Source: Telmatactis stephensoni
Lineage: Eukaryota; Cnidaria; Anthozoa; Actiniaria; Isophelliidae
NCBI GenBank assembly: GCA_029948255.1
Contig: JALIZF010001867.1
Location: forward strand, 186,001-250,000
Direction of reading: 5' to 3'
Length of the DNA stretch: 64,000 nucleotides
The notes below the pieces were generated by a model, which did no database searches, was not told the DNA's origin, and saw only the letters and a program-made list of their open reading frames with translations. A program made the position numbers and the translations under genes. Shown piece by piece: positions 11,601 through 23,149 of this stretch; the stretch's first letter is position 1, and each line of letters begins with the position of its first letter.

Positions 11601-14600
11601 GGTTCTTATATGCGGGTTTTTACTGTATGGCAGACAGTCTATTTAAATTTTCATTTTTGGGGGGTTGGGGGAGGGAATCTGATAGGTGATGTTTGTAGTT
11701 ATTTATAGCAATATTATTTAACGAGATTATAGAAACATAACCCTATAACTCATATTGTAACAAATTATAATAAATCATTAGAACTCTTTAAAAATTAATG
11801 TCATTAAAAGCAATAATTAAAATAAATTGATGTCAGAATAATTAATTTCAGGTGTAAATAAAATAAATAAATATTTCAATAATTACATGTATGTTCATGG
11901 AAACAGTAGAGCAGGTCTACTTATGTGACCATAAGGCCTAGTTCATACCTTCCATGTGCTACTCTTATTCAAATTTTAGATGGTCATATTATTCAGCTGC
12001 CTCAGGTGTACCAAATACCTAGCCATTCTAAATGGCAACAGCAGCTCCAAATTTATTTACATGCCAAATTTTCTGTGTTTCATTGCAATAGAAGGGGTGT
12101 CGAATGGTCAAGGCGAGACTTTGTGAAACTGCAATACAAGGCATATTTTTGCGAGCCTGAGACACTGTTGTGTTTATTTCCATTGTTTTCAAGATTCGAG
12201 ACTGAGATGGTTTTTAGCGAAAAGTTGAGACTTTGAGACCCGCATTCAACTTAAATTTGACGAGACTCTTACTTTTAGTAGTCTCCTTCGCAGCCGTTAT
12301 TAGTCTAGCTCCCATTCCCCTGCAGTCCACTCCCGCCAGCCACTAGGGAGAAGACTGCAGGGGAATAGGAGCTAGACTAATAATGGCTGCAAGGAGACTA
12401 ACTTTTTAGGGGGCCATTCTACACCCCTAATAGATATTTTGTACAGCACATAACAGACAGCATCTGAAGTAGGCCTAAAAACTTGTGTCACAAAAGATAG
12501 TAATAAACTCCCTCTTCCTTAGTCCTCTGCAACCACTGTCCTACTTTTCCATCTGTATTCAGTAAAAATGAGGATTTAGAATAGCTGCATCCACTAATTC
12601 TAAGACCTTGTTGTATTGAATCTAGAGGGAGAAGTGAGGTTGCTTGCAGTTTATTCTGGACCATGATTGTGTCAGCCACAACATGTTAGCTATTCAAAGG
12701 AGTTCTTGCCATGTGATGTTGATTTTGAACTACTCAATCCATGTAATACATCAAATGAATTCAAGGATAATATTATGACAAATTATAAAATTTCTTTTAT
12801 AGTAAGTCTTGATAAATGTGTTCTAATAAACTAAAAGCAAATAAAATAACTGAAATGTCTTGTTTGATGTGAGAAATTATGAAAATAATAATAATTCCTC
12901 TTTTAAAATGAAAGTAATGAAATAAAATCACCTTAAATCTGCTTAAGCAAATCAAAAGTAGTGAACATGAGTGAAAAGAAATATCCAACAAGGTCCATGG
13001 GGTAACCCTACAGAGTGTCAAACCTATAGACTTGTCCAAATAATTTGGGATTGAGATATCAGGGATAACTATATAATTAGCAAGTGCCAAAGACATGAGT
13101 TGCTTGGGGGTGTGGGTTTTTCTGATCTTGTCTACACAGAAATGTTTTCATTTCAAGTAAATGTAAACAACTAAAACGTTCTCCATCCATATCTGTGATT
13201 GTTTTCATTTTGTTTTTGCCTGTCCACACAAAAATGACAAAAATGCTATGAAAATGACCAGTCCTGGATACTAATGAACATGCACTGAGACTATATTGGC
13301 AGTCATTTTTACCTAGTGTTTAAAAAGTAGCTGTTTATGATTGTCCACATGGAAACAATAGATGAGCATTTATGAAAATAGTCACTTTGAAGTGAATTTT
13401 CAAAAATGAGCATTTACAGTGGAACAATGAGCATTTTCATGTGGACAAAACATGTAAACTATCAAAAATGTAAGCATTTACACACAAAAAACATTTTGGT
13501 GTGGAGGGCACCTCAGAGAGAAAAAACTGCAAGCACAACACTAACAATATTTGTTAAAACTTGGACCTGATCAGGTTGATCAATCAACATCTAGTATATA
13601 TACAGATATATTACAAGAACTGTTAAAATGACCTCACATGAACTTTGGCTTCTGGTACAAGCTAACAGACAATGTTCCCAGAGGTATTTTTTTCTGGGAG
13701 CGAGACAGGTTGGATCCAGGATTATCCTCAGGAGGGGGTGCACTGTTGTCAGGAAGGGGTGCACCATTCTCAGGAGGGGGCATACCATTCTGAGAAGGGG
13801 GGTGCACTGTTGTCAGGAGGGGGCACACCGTTCTCAGAGGGGGGTGCACCATCATATAAATTGGAAATTGCCAAGAGGATATTTTGGAAAAATATTGAGA
13901 AAAAAAGGACAAAGTCATCTCAGGAGAGGGTGCTTACCCCCTCCCCGCCCCTGCAAGAAACAAGTGAAACAAGAGTAATAGCCCTGGGTTTCCAAGAATG
14001 CTGTAAATTTACCACAATGTAAAAACCCGTTTTAAAAATGGGGATGGGTTAGAAAACAGGGAAGTTTGTGATCACGGCGGGCATAAACAGGCCTAAAAGT
14101 GATCACTATCAATATTGAGTTCTTTATTAATTATGATTGTCCTGCTGATAAGAACTCCAAAACTGAAAACCGTTTTCAATTTGCATTTCTAGAACTCAAG
14201 TTATCATTTTTTTTATACTCAAATATTTTTCCCGGGAAATTTTGGCGGGAAAAATTCAAATAAAACCTTTAGGAAAAAATATCGCTTGTTTTAATTTTTT
14301 CGTTTCAAAAGATTTCTCTTTATTTGCTGTGCTATTCAAAGGAGAAGAGAGGACCTTATAACTTGTTCTTTTTAGAATTTTCGATTTTCCTCTAGCAAGA
14401 CAGAAAATTGAGTTTGAAAAAGTAACTAAATCACCCATACGTCATTTTGACGTCATCATTATTTAAAACCACTATATAACGCAGTCTCTATAAGGTATAT
14501 CTATGAATATCGAAAGTACTTCATATCAGATTTTGTTGCCTGACGGTATTTTATTGAAAATTGTATTATTGCTAGTTAATAAGGGTAAGTTTAAATTCAT

Positions 14601-15320
14601 TATGACGTCAAAATTGATGACGTCACTAGAATCATAAAATCGCGTTTATCTCGAGGTCCTTTGATCAAAACACAAAAATTTCTTCGAAAATGCCGTTTAC
14701 TACTCAAAACACAATATAATATGCAATTTGTGTGCCCTTTGGTGAAAAATTGCGTCTTTTGATTACTCTTTAAAAATTTACCATGACGTCATAGTGACGT
14801 CACGGAACTTCAAAAATATCGCAAAAAATTTTGCTTTGTGATTACTTCAATATCTGAAAGTTTCACGGTATTTACCTTAAAACCTATTGAGATACTTCAA
14901 AATAACCTAAAAATGGCACATTTTAAAGTGCTGTTTTAGGGCTCGTTTGTGCCCGCCGTGGATAGTATCTAATTTGTTTGTTTGCATGGCTTCTTTGTTT
15001 CAGAGTCTCAAAATAATTTGGCTGCATTAACAAACAAAGGTGTGGTCACAACTTCATCAATGCAGTACTTCAGTCTAAACCATGAACAAAGCAATGACGT
15101 CATTGATAATGCTCAGCAACCAACACATAAGAAATCTTACAGTACTGGTAACTGGAAACATCCATTCCAAGCGAATAAAACACACATAGAACTGAAAGAG
15201 ATATCAAGTGTTGAGACTGATGGGGGGAACGTGGGGAAGAAGTGCTTCTCAGAGGACAATATTGCAGTAACAAAACAAATTGAAAGAAGAAATAGTGATC
15301 ATTTTACTACAAAGTTGTAA
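5687..15320 (+). CDS. FAM126: Hyccin / FAM126 (PI4KA complex subunit)
   Basis: Hyccin binds TTC7 and helps hold phosphatidylinositol 4-kinase alpha at the plasma membrane. Exons: 5687-5722, 5874-5978, 6489-6623, 8497-8541, 8648-8725, 8799-8918, 9119-9214, 9877-10041, 10169-10256, 10755-10866, 15004-15320. Family landmarks: MLQFLPVLIWIYLSAKS (human QFLPELIWCYLAV), LPSLSRASIYHE, ALTESALSRHEL (human ALTESALSQHGL), EFIQELIHPLYFLMYNG and SANVLSNAIHH. The last exon (NLAALTNKGV to HFTTKL) is a low-complexity tail with ELKEISSVE, like hyccin ELMEISEVDE. Total is 432 codons only if one base is removed from exon 6: the run CCC at 8880-8882 shifts the frame before the exon 6-7 junction (see findings). 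Reading through the donor at 10866 gives an alternative end with a stop at 11022-11024. Confidence 0.92.
6137..6286. mobile_element. Palindromic MITE-like hairpin in hyccin intron 2
   Basis: Left arm GTCTGTATGGGAAAATATCA (about 6160) is mirrored by TGATATTTTCCCATACAGAC (6239-6258); outer arms are AGTTATTAACC and GGTTAATAACC. No coding capacity. A non-autonomous DNA transposon is the likely origin. Confidence 0.75.
6740..8437. repeat. 17-bp minisatellite, about 99 units, in hyccin intron 3
   Basis: Unit CACCTCCCATAAGCAGA and close variants (AAGTAGA, AAACAGA, AAGTAGG, AAGGAGA) repeat for about 1.7 kb. A 21-bp variant (CACCTCCAATAGGTATGTAGA) recurs at 7103, 7140, 7330, 7660 and 8376. A higher-order period of 327 bp (18 x 17 + 21) is visible: the rare CACCTCT variant at 7244 recurs at 7571 with the same downstream series. 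The minus strand has no stop in any frame, so long spurious reading frames of 100-566 aa result. It lies between hyccin exons ending at 6623 and starting at 8497. Confidence 0.97.
8940..8986. repeat. GGAA/GAATGAAT simple repeat
   Basis: Imperfect tandem GAAGGAAGGAATGAATGAAG in the short hyccin intron 6. Confidence 0.85.
10491..10612. mobile_element. Hairpin element in hyccin intron 9
   Basis: Arms of about 42 bp: left begins TTGACTGAGACAGCTGCC (10496) and runs to CTATGTGGCTATAGC; right begins GCTGTAGCCACATAG and ends GCCTCAGTCAAGTCAAA. The loop is only about 30 bp. Confidence 0.8.
11154..11625. mobile_element. Tc1/mariner-like non-autonomous element with TA flanks
   Basis: Terminal repeats CAGTAAAAACCCGCATATAA (11154) and TTATATGCGGGTTTTTACTG (11606-11625) are exact inverses, each flanked by TA as expected for a Tc1/mariner target duplication. 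The interior contains further GGTTCTTAT words and no transposase. It lies in hyccin intron 10. A degenerate relative is at 45343-45436. Confidence 0.88.
12276..12403. mobile_element. Hairpin element in hyccin intron 10
   Basis: Arms of about 50 bp pair around a short loop: left includes AGTCTAGCTCCCATTCCCCT, right includes AGGGGAATAGGAGCTAGACT. No coding capacity. Confidence 0.85.
13728..13853. repeat. GC-rich minisatellite, units of about 24-26 bp
   Basis: Five imperfect units built on CAGGAGGGGGTGCACTGTTG and CAGGAGGGGGCATACCATTC. It lies in hyccin intron 10 and creates the overlapping short reading frames seen there. Confidence 0.8.
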
Positions 15321-16036
15321 AAATCCATTCACATTATCCTTCACAAGGATGTATAAACTTATGGATAAATCATTCAACCTCCTTCATAAGCATTTTTATG
15401 AGTGGGTAATCCTGTGGTGGAAATAGATGTGCAAAGACTGGGAGATGACTTAGAGTTCTTTCTTCCATAACTGTCAACACAAAAAGCCTCAAGCCAAATA
15501 TTATAGACTGTCTTGGGAGGGTTCTTATATAGCGCTACTGACATTGACGTAAGCTTTTGTCATTCATATGCCAACCAGAGAGTGATTGGCTGTTTAAACA
15601 AAGCAACTTGTGAAATGTTATTGTGCAAATGGTTGGCACATTAGCATTACAATTCGTTTTTTAGTAAACTAGTGACAAGCACTATTGTCTTGCAGTTGAC
15701 ATGAATTTATCTTAAAATAGGAAGACTAGCAAGTGAACTAGTTTGGGCTGCGTCAGTGTATAAAATACAACAAGGGATTAATGAAAATTTGTAATACTCC
15801 AGTTTCGAGTTCATTTTGCTCAGTGTTAGCCTCAATTCCGCATAATATATTCTTTTCCATTCTTTTGTGTCATTGATTAACCCTAGTTGGGAATAAATGG
15901 AATGTACACAAATGAACAAAGCAAATGCTATAGAATTCCTCTGGGATTTGCTTGATTTCTTTGAATATCTCACATCTAATCGAGGCTAACACTGAGCAAC
16001 ACAAAACTCAAAATTGGAGTATTGTAAAAAAGGAGA

Positions 16037-16076
16037 TATCCTACTGACGTTTCGAGCCTTAGCCCTTCGTTGGAGT
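16037..16076 (-). ncRNA. Degenerate hammerhead-ribozyme-like motif
   Basis: On the minus strand the order is TACT, a core-like CCAACGA, a stem-loop (AGGGCTAAGGCTC), GAAA, palindromic ACGT, C, AGTA. Stem I TACT/AGTA is intact, but the CUGANGA core has two changes (CC for CU, A for G), so activity is unlikely. This layout is typical of Penelope-like retroelement ribozymes. Confidence 0.5.
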
Positions 16077-17247
16077 AAAAAGAGAATTTCAGAATTTAAC
16101 TTAATTCATACTCATCATTATTCATCTGTTCATGTATCTTACATTGTTGGTTGTAATGAATATAAAATATTAGTTGTGGTTAATTAAGTGTCTTCATTGT
16201 TGGTTCATGCTCTCTCTTTCAAGTAGCTTTATGGGTTCCCTGTGTATGTTGTCATGGAAACCAAGGAACGTGAGCATGTGAACATAATACGACTGCAGTC
16301 AAAACAAATTTCACTCAAAATTTTAAACTTTATAATTCAAAATTCTATTTTATTCAATCATCCTTTTAAGAGAAAATCTGATCTATTTAAAGTAATTATA
16401 TTTTTACATTTTTCTAGCAAAATATTTTTTTTCAAATGGTTAAAAATCTGTTTAAACTTTACAAGTTTATTTATATTAATAAGCTATGTGTATCAGATTA
16501 TCTGATCAATCAGTCCAAATACTTGAAGACACACCAGATTCCTAGCTACCAGAATTTTTTTGTAGTACATGTAGATTTTTGTTGCAGTGTTTAGACAAAC
16601 TGCGGCACATTGAGAGACACTCATTTTTTCAATGTGAAATCTGAAAATAGATCATTTCTGATAATTAAAGTTCTGAAACACCATGCTAGGGCTCTGATAT
16701 CTTTATCAACCTTTGTACATAAAATTTCATAAAATTAATACACAAGATTTATCAAAATACCTAATAGAACACTACTACCATGTGTGGCAGAGTTTTGGAT
16801 TGCGTTACATTACAATAATATTATCTGGACAGATGGGCTCACCCCTAATAATGAATTATTAATGAAAGGTGACATCAGCCAAAGCTCCGGCACCCAGAGT
16901 CTGGTTGCTTGAAGACAGATTAGCATTAATCTAGGATTAAAACCAAAAGTTTTCTTTAGACAACCTTGGGTTAATGCCAACCTGCTTTCCAGCAACTGAA
17001 TGCAGGATAATAGATTACTAATATTAAAACATTTTACCAAGCAATGAACAACCATTGCAAATTCTAATAATTAAAACCCAGAAAGAATTTGATCCCCAAT
17101 CTTTCTATGGGAATTCCTTGGGAATTCCCTCTATAAAATTCAGTAATTGGTCATTCGGTACTGTAAAACTCCCCTTTTCCCCCAAATCCTCAAATGGGTG
17201 AAAAATGTTTGAAATTATTATATAGTTACGGTCAGCTGATAGCAATA

Positions 17248-17253
17248 TTTATT
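17248..17253 (-). terminator. Candidate poly(A) signal of the PH/PDZ gene
   Basis: AATAAA on the minus strand, about 110 bp past the stop codon at 17363-17365. Inferred from position and motif only. Confidence 0.4.
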
Positions 17254-17362
17254 GACCATAAAGCAATCACTGAGGGATGGGTGTATGATGGAAGTGGTTT
17301 GAGAAGATTGGGCGTTAGATGAACATCATTGATGTACAATGAATATTGCACATCAGATTGCT

Positions 17363-20300
17363 TTACGCACTGCTTTCAAACAACTTGTCGTTTATCTTTT
17401 GTTTATCATTCATGTCATCAGGAATCAGGGATGACTCCTTCATGTCATCAGGTATGAGAGGTGACTCCTCTGCTGCGTCCATAGCGCGCATATACGAGAC
17501 AGGGCGGGAACCAAGCCTTGGTCTTGTGAATTCTGGTCGCCTGGGTGTGGCTTCATTATGATAATCAGTTGGAAAAATATCGGTTTCCTCAGTGACATGA
17601 GGTGCTTCAGGTGGCGAACTCTGTACCTCGAAAATCTTGCACAAATTAGCAATGTTATTTGAGCAAGAGCGTTCAGTTCGCATAGTGATGCCAGATTCCG
17701 CTGGCAACGTTTTGGAAGGTGTAACGTTTTTCGCTGAAATTATTTCATTTTGCGATGACTCTGACTCAAAAACTTTTGTATTTTCCGCGTTGTTACTAGA
17801 GTTCGTAACATTTGTCGCCATGCTTTTAGTTTCTTGTAATATTTCCAAAAGCTTTTGCTCAGCCTTATTGTCCTTTGATGGCCTCGACGATACATCAAGC
17901 GACTCAACAGAATTTGTATTGTCGTTTTTATGAGTAGCTTTCAAGTTCGAGATACCTGGGCTAGTTTTGGTAGAGACAGACTCTGAAGTACCGCTACCTT
18001 GAATTGTTGTCTTTGGTGTATTAGCGACGACGCGTAGCAAGTCCCCAGGCGATGACGGCCTGTCTTGAGATGTAGATTTCTCATTCTGATCAGTGCTTTC
18101 AACTACTACTGCAGAAGAAGACGTCGACGACATATCCTTAACCGTGGGAGAAGAAACCGCCTTCGTTGTTGGAGACTGTTCTGAGGTCGAGTTCTTGGAG
18201 TTGGGGACTTTCGATGGACTCGCTGGTTTGGCACTAGTTTTTTCATTATCTTGGCAACCAATCTGAGCAACTGTTGTAATTGTTTTCCCACTGGCAGTTA
18301 AAACAGGTCCAAACGAATCATCCTGCCCTCCTTTACTATTCCTAGGCCACGAGAGCCGAGTAGCTGGTTCCATTATCTTTTTGGTCCCTTTGTGTTTAGG
18401 TGACGAGCGGTCTATCGGCCCATCTCCACCACCTTCGTCCATTTCCAAATACGACTTAAATGTCTGTGATGTCCGCTTAGTTTTTTGGACTTTTCTCTTT
18501 AATTTGATACTCGCGGACTTCTTTAATATAGACTCTGCAGAAGACGCAAAGCTCCGAAGTAGCTCTGATCCCGTAGTTGAGACAAGACGCTGTTTTGTAA
18601 GCTCGGACTGATCAGGTAGGGATATTCGTCTGGGTTTATCGTCCAAATTTTGTCTATATTTCACTAAACTGTCCTTAACTTTTGGTGTGTCCCTGAGCAA
18701 CGAACTCGTCAGTTCAGTGGTATACAAGTACGACTCGCCATCAGATCGTGTTGGAGCGAGTACATCTAGATCAAGTCCAGCCAAAGTACCTGAAGAACAA
18801 TTGTTCCGATCAATTAGCAAAAGCAGTTACCATGTTTCCAAGAGGAAGTTCCTAACTCCCTCCTCCTTGGGCCCTTTGCTTGAAAGCCTGGAAACTTCGT
18901 TAAATTTTTCAGATAGGTCCTTCTCAAAGCGCGTTTTATCTTCAACTCCGTTAATTGTAAGGAAAACGAAAATATACGAAAGAGGTGGAATGTCAAACAC
19001 GATTGATTCAATTATTCATCCATTTATAAGAGTCGGCTTTACAATAACGTGCTTCTTCTTTGAAACACGCATTCTTCAACTGTGCTATCCCCAGCGCAAC
19101 GACCTCGATGAGACCGCAACGACGCAAGAGCTCTAATATTAAAGTTAGCGATTTGAAGGCGTGTAAAGAACTTACCGGTGTCCCCACTACGTGTCAAGAT
19201 CTCTCGTTCCCTTTTGCACAAGTGTTTGAATTCGTCTTCTCTATTGTATAGTTCAGTCTAAAAAAAGAAAAACGATCATGTGTACAAATGCTGAGTGATT
19301 GCACTGTTTCGCGCCACGCGTAGCCGTGGCAGCATCACGTGACAGTGATGTAGGCTCCCTTCTCACAAAATTTGCTCTGCTTTGATAAATTCATTTTAAG
19401 CAAATCCTTTCCACTTTGAGCTGTATTCTTATTTAAAAAAATCTTACACAGCGATGGAAATTGGATGGAAATTGCAAATAACCGTCTCTTTATCAATCAG
19501 GGTGAACTCGTGGATACAAATACTTACTCGTAAAACTTTGAGTTTTGTGTTCAGATGCATGCGTCTAATTGCGTCGACGAAAACAACTACCATTCTAGAG
19601 GAAAACCAAGATAACAATCAAAACACTTCCTAAAAACCAGAATCCGGTTGTTCGAAAGTGGATAAGAGTTAACCCAGGATTAACTCCGAATGAGTTTTCT
19701 TTAGAGTTAACCCCGGATTAGCGCTAATCGGCTTTCGAACAACCGGGCCCAGTTTAACCTCGACTGTATGTTACCTTACAGTAGACGGTGCCTTCTGAAG
19801 TAGATTTACCAAGGTTTTATGATCAGCTTCTTCGACGTCCCTGTTTTCTATGGTAATGATGATATCACCTACGAGATTAACAAGTTAATGAGATATGGGG
19901 ATTCAGTTCTCCTCTGTCAACACCCTTTTTGCCTTTATTTTTTGCAAATATTGTTGTTATAAATATATATAGTTAATGAATGGGATAAATAAGTATTTGG
20001 GTGACGTGATGGGTTCAGTAAGTGTTCGGGTCACGTGCACATCACTGTTTCCCCCTCCCCGATCAGTCTAGTTTCACTACCTGGTCTCATGCCAGCCATG
20101 TAAGCAGGTCCGTCGTCTTCCACTGCTAAAACAAACGTCATGTACTCTACTTCACCATTTTGCTGTACAATTCCGTAAGTCTGCATAAAACAAAAAGATT
20201 AAGTTAAAAAAAATTAGATGAAGGATAATGATGTCAGTCGACAATATGTGCGCTTAGGAGTGAATGAAAAATAGAGTAGATTTCGTATGACTGTGAAAAC

Positions 20301-20995
20301 GGCACCGCACGGTCACGGCACGGTTACGGCAGGCATTTCGATAGCTTTTATAGATATCTCGGCACTGACACGGTCACAGTAGTACGGCACGGTACGTTTC
20401 ACACTCATACGAAATCTGCTCTATGGATTGTCTGCAAGGCTACACAACTAGAACTTGAAAAGATTAGATTATCGGTACCTGTAACGTAAAGCCAAATCCT
20501 CCTTTTACATCACGTTGCATTTGAATCGTTCTTCTCTGGTTTATTGGTGGCACATTCTCCAGTAAACTTCGATAACAAAAGAACAAAAACAACATATTAA
20601 AAAACTTTCGTTGTGTAAACTATAAATGTGATGATATTCTTCTTGGTACATGTCATTCTTTATTTACTCATGTTGATATATATTTACACATTAATGTAGA
20701 TCTTGACTAGGATGAGCGCAGCTGCTTAAGGCCATTCTCCAGTTCTCGCTGAAAGCACTCGCAGCGAGCTAACGAGTACCCGTTGGGAATAAAATCTATA
20801 TTGTTCAAAATTTCGCTGCGAGTAAAAATGACCGCTGCGAGTGATTTCTGCGATGAGTGGAGAATCTGCTTTAGAATAGTAGAAACTAATCAAGGCTAAG
20901 CTGCTGGGCAACGCAATTATGATCTAATTTGCTTAAAGTCAGGACGTAAGACACATATCAAGGAGACATTTATGAACATTTATGTTGGTACTTTT

Positions 20996-21046
<51 letters not shown>

Positions 21047-23149
21047 GCAGCAGCAGCAACAACAGCAACAACAACAACAACAGCAATAACAACAACAACA
21101 ACAACAACAAAAACAACAACAACAACAACAGCAATAACAACAACAGCAACAACAACAACAATGAACAGCAGCAGCACCAACTCAACAACAACAACAAAAT
21201 AACAAAAAGTAACAAAAGAGCAACAGCGACAACAGCACGAGTCCCTACCATGGTCCTCCTTGCAGGCCCTTGAGCGTTAAACAAGTTTTACTTCGTGGTA
21301 AATTGGAAGAAGAATAGTCCTTCAGAAGATCATCAGTGGTTGCAGTACGAAGAATGACATTCTTTGGCCTATGAAAGTAAACAGTCAAACTGAGTTGAAT
21401 TTGTATGGAAAAGGGGCGGACATAGAGACATAGTTGGGAAAATTTCGACGGTGCGGCTACAGCAGGCACGACTGCAACGAAAGATTGCAGCAATGTTACG
21501 TTTTAGCCACGATGAGGCGGATTATGAGACATCTTTGGTGCAGTTACGTACAGTCATTACGGTTTACTGCGGTAAGGTTACGTTACAACTGCACGGATTG
21601 AGTTACCGTAAAAATGCAGTCTGTAAGTTCAAAGCAATGCAATGCAATACAATACACGTTTATTTAGTACCGTAGAATGTACATTACAGTTTTGAAATAG
21701 TTCCGTCAAGTTAAGCCGGGAATGATTATTTTAGTTTCTTATAGGCGGATCATTCTATAATGGAAATCGGCTACGGCACCGTTCCTGTTCCGACCTCATA
21801 TTGTAAAGCTTTTTACACGAGAACAACTCTAAAGGCGATGTTACACGTTTTCTGCAACTTGTCTCTCGTAATGGCGTTGCAAAACAAGTTGCACGAACCA
21901 CTACAGGGGTGCTACACGGTGCAACGCCGAAAAACGTTACGGAAATCGTTTTCTCGCAATGAGTTGGGGTGATGCAGGGTATGCTGCACGCCGCAACAGT
22001 TCGTACAACTTGCATTGCAACGCCATGCATTGCGAGAAAAGTTGCAGAAAAAATGCAGATTTCTTTAATCCCGAGCGAAAGGTTCCTACTCTTCTTTCCC
22101 CAAAGCACGAAGAAAAGCGAGATAAACCTTCAGCCAGCCCTCTACAATAAAAAGTAGATCCAGAAAAATCAATTCACGACCACAAACAGTTGGGGTTTAG
22201 CAGCGCGAGATAAATTGAAAAATTAACATCTGCAACATTCAACTATCTTTTCTTGAATGGAAAGAACTTATCTGTACAACATAGCCTGTCTCCTTCCTTT
22301 GTTATACTAGACGCAATACGAAAATGTACAATTCCTTCACGCCAATGGCTATACGTGCACGAGAAGTAACGTAAACGCAAACACTCACGCGGCGAATCTT
22401 TCTATATTTACTGCTTTTTATTCGTGGACGGAATTAACTCTTTATCTGATAAAACCAAAGTACGTATCCTCAATTTCAATAAAAACGCGATAGGCCAGTG
22501 ATTAGGTCAAGATCAACACAAAAGTATAAAATAGCGATTTCATAGCTGATGGATTTAATCAAGTAATTTTATGTCCCTAGACCATGAGGTATGACTTATT
22601 GATGAACGCTGAAGAAACGGTATCGAAAGTGAAAATATAAAAAGAAAATTTACCCTAAACTTCAAAAGTCAAGCCATCGCTACCTAGATGAAAGAAAAAA
22701 TCCGACAGTGGTACTAGACTATAAAACTATATCGAAGTTTCAACGCACTAAAAGTGGAAACTGAGAAACATATCCGAGTTTGAATACTGGCTGCGAGATT
22801 GGACTAGTTCCGTTGTGCAAAACACTGCAGTAAAACCAACTCGATATTTTACCCATTTAGAGAAAAATGAAATAGTTGTAACAGTTTTGGAAACAAACCA
22901 TCAAACATTTTATTTACGATCACCGGGAATATTTCTTTTACTAGATAAATAATGTAATATTGCAAATAAAATGAGGTCAAGAGATCAGTATAATTCTTAC
23001 CGTGCACCAAAATTGACACACGTACTCTTCCTCGGGACAAACGCCGAGTACGGCCGTACAGTCGTTGCTGTGGATAGACAGTGAAAGCATGACAAGTTTG
23101 TTAGAGGGCCTGCATGGTATGGAGTGAGTGTTGTTTGCTCGTCCTTCAT
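17363..23149 (-). CDS. Alternative short form: tamalin-like PDZ protein
   Basis: The exon 23067-23001 can also be extended upstream in the same frame, without a stop, to an ATG at 23149-23147 (start MKDEQTTLTPYHAG). Joined to the seven downstream exons this gives 708 aa: short N-terminus, PDZ, coiled coil, long Ser/Thr tail, closer to the layout of vertebrate TAMALIN. Either this is an alternative first exon, or the upstream PH exons and the tamalin exons are two genes. The acceptor at 23068 (TATCCACAG) fits the long form and the in-frame ATG fits the short form. Confidence 0.45.

Larger units (their letters stand above)
15321..17362. other. Intergenic region between convergent hyccin and PH/PDZ genes
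   Basis: Both flanking genes end here (tail to tail). I see no coding exon. It holds a degenerate hammerhead-like retroelement motif (16037-16076, minus strand), AT-rich sequence, and at 16868-17000 an imperfect inverted repeat built on GGATTAAAACC/TTAATGC words related to the 19644-19747 element. A possible hyccin poly(A) signal AATAAA is near 15892; a minus-strand AATAAA lies at 17248-17253. Confidence 0.5.

Noticed and set aside
20972..21284. Poly-Thr, poly-Val and poly-Leu reading frames
   Set aside because: Produced by the CAA/CAG microsatellite; no splice context or conserved sequence.
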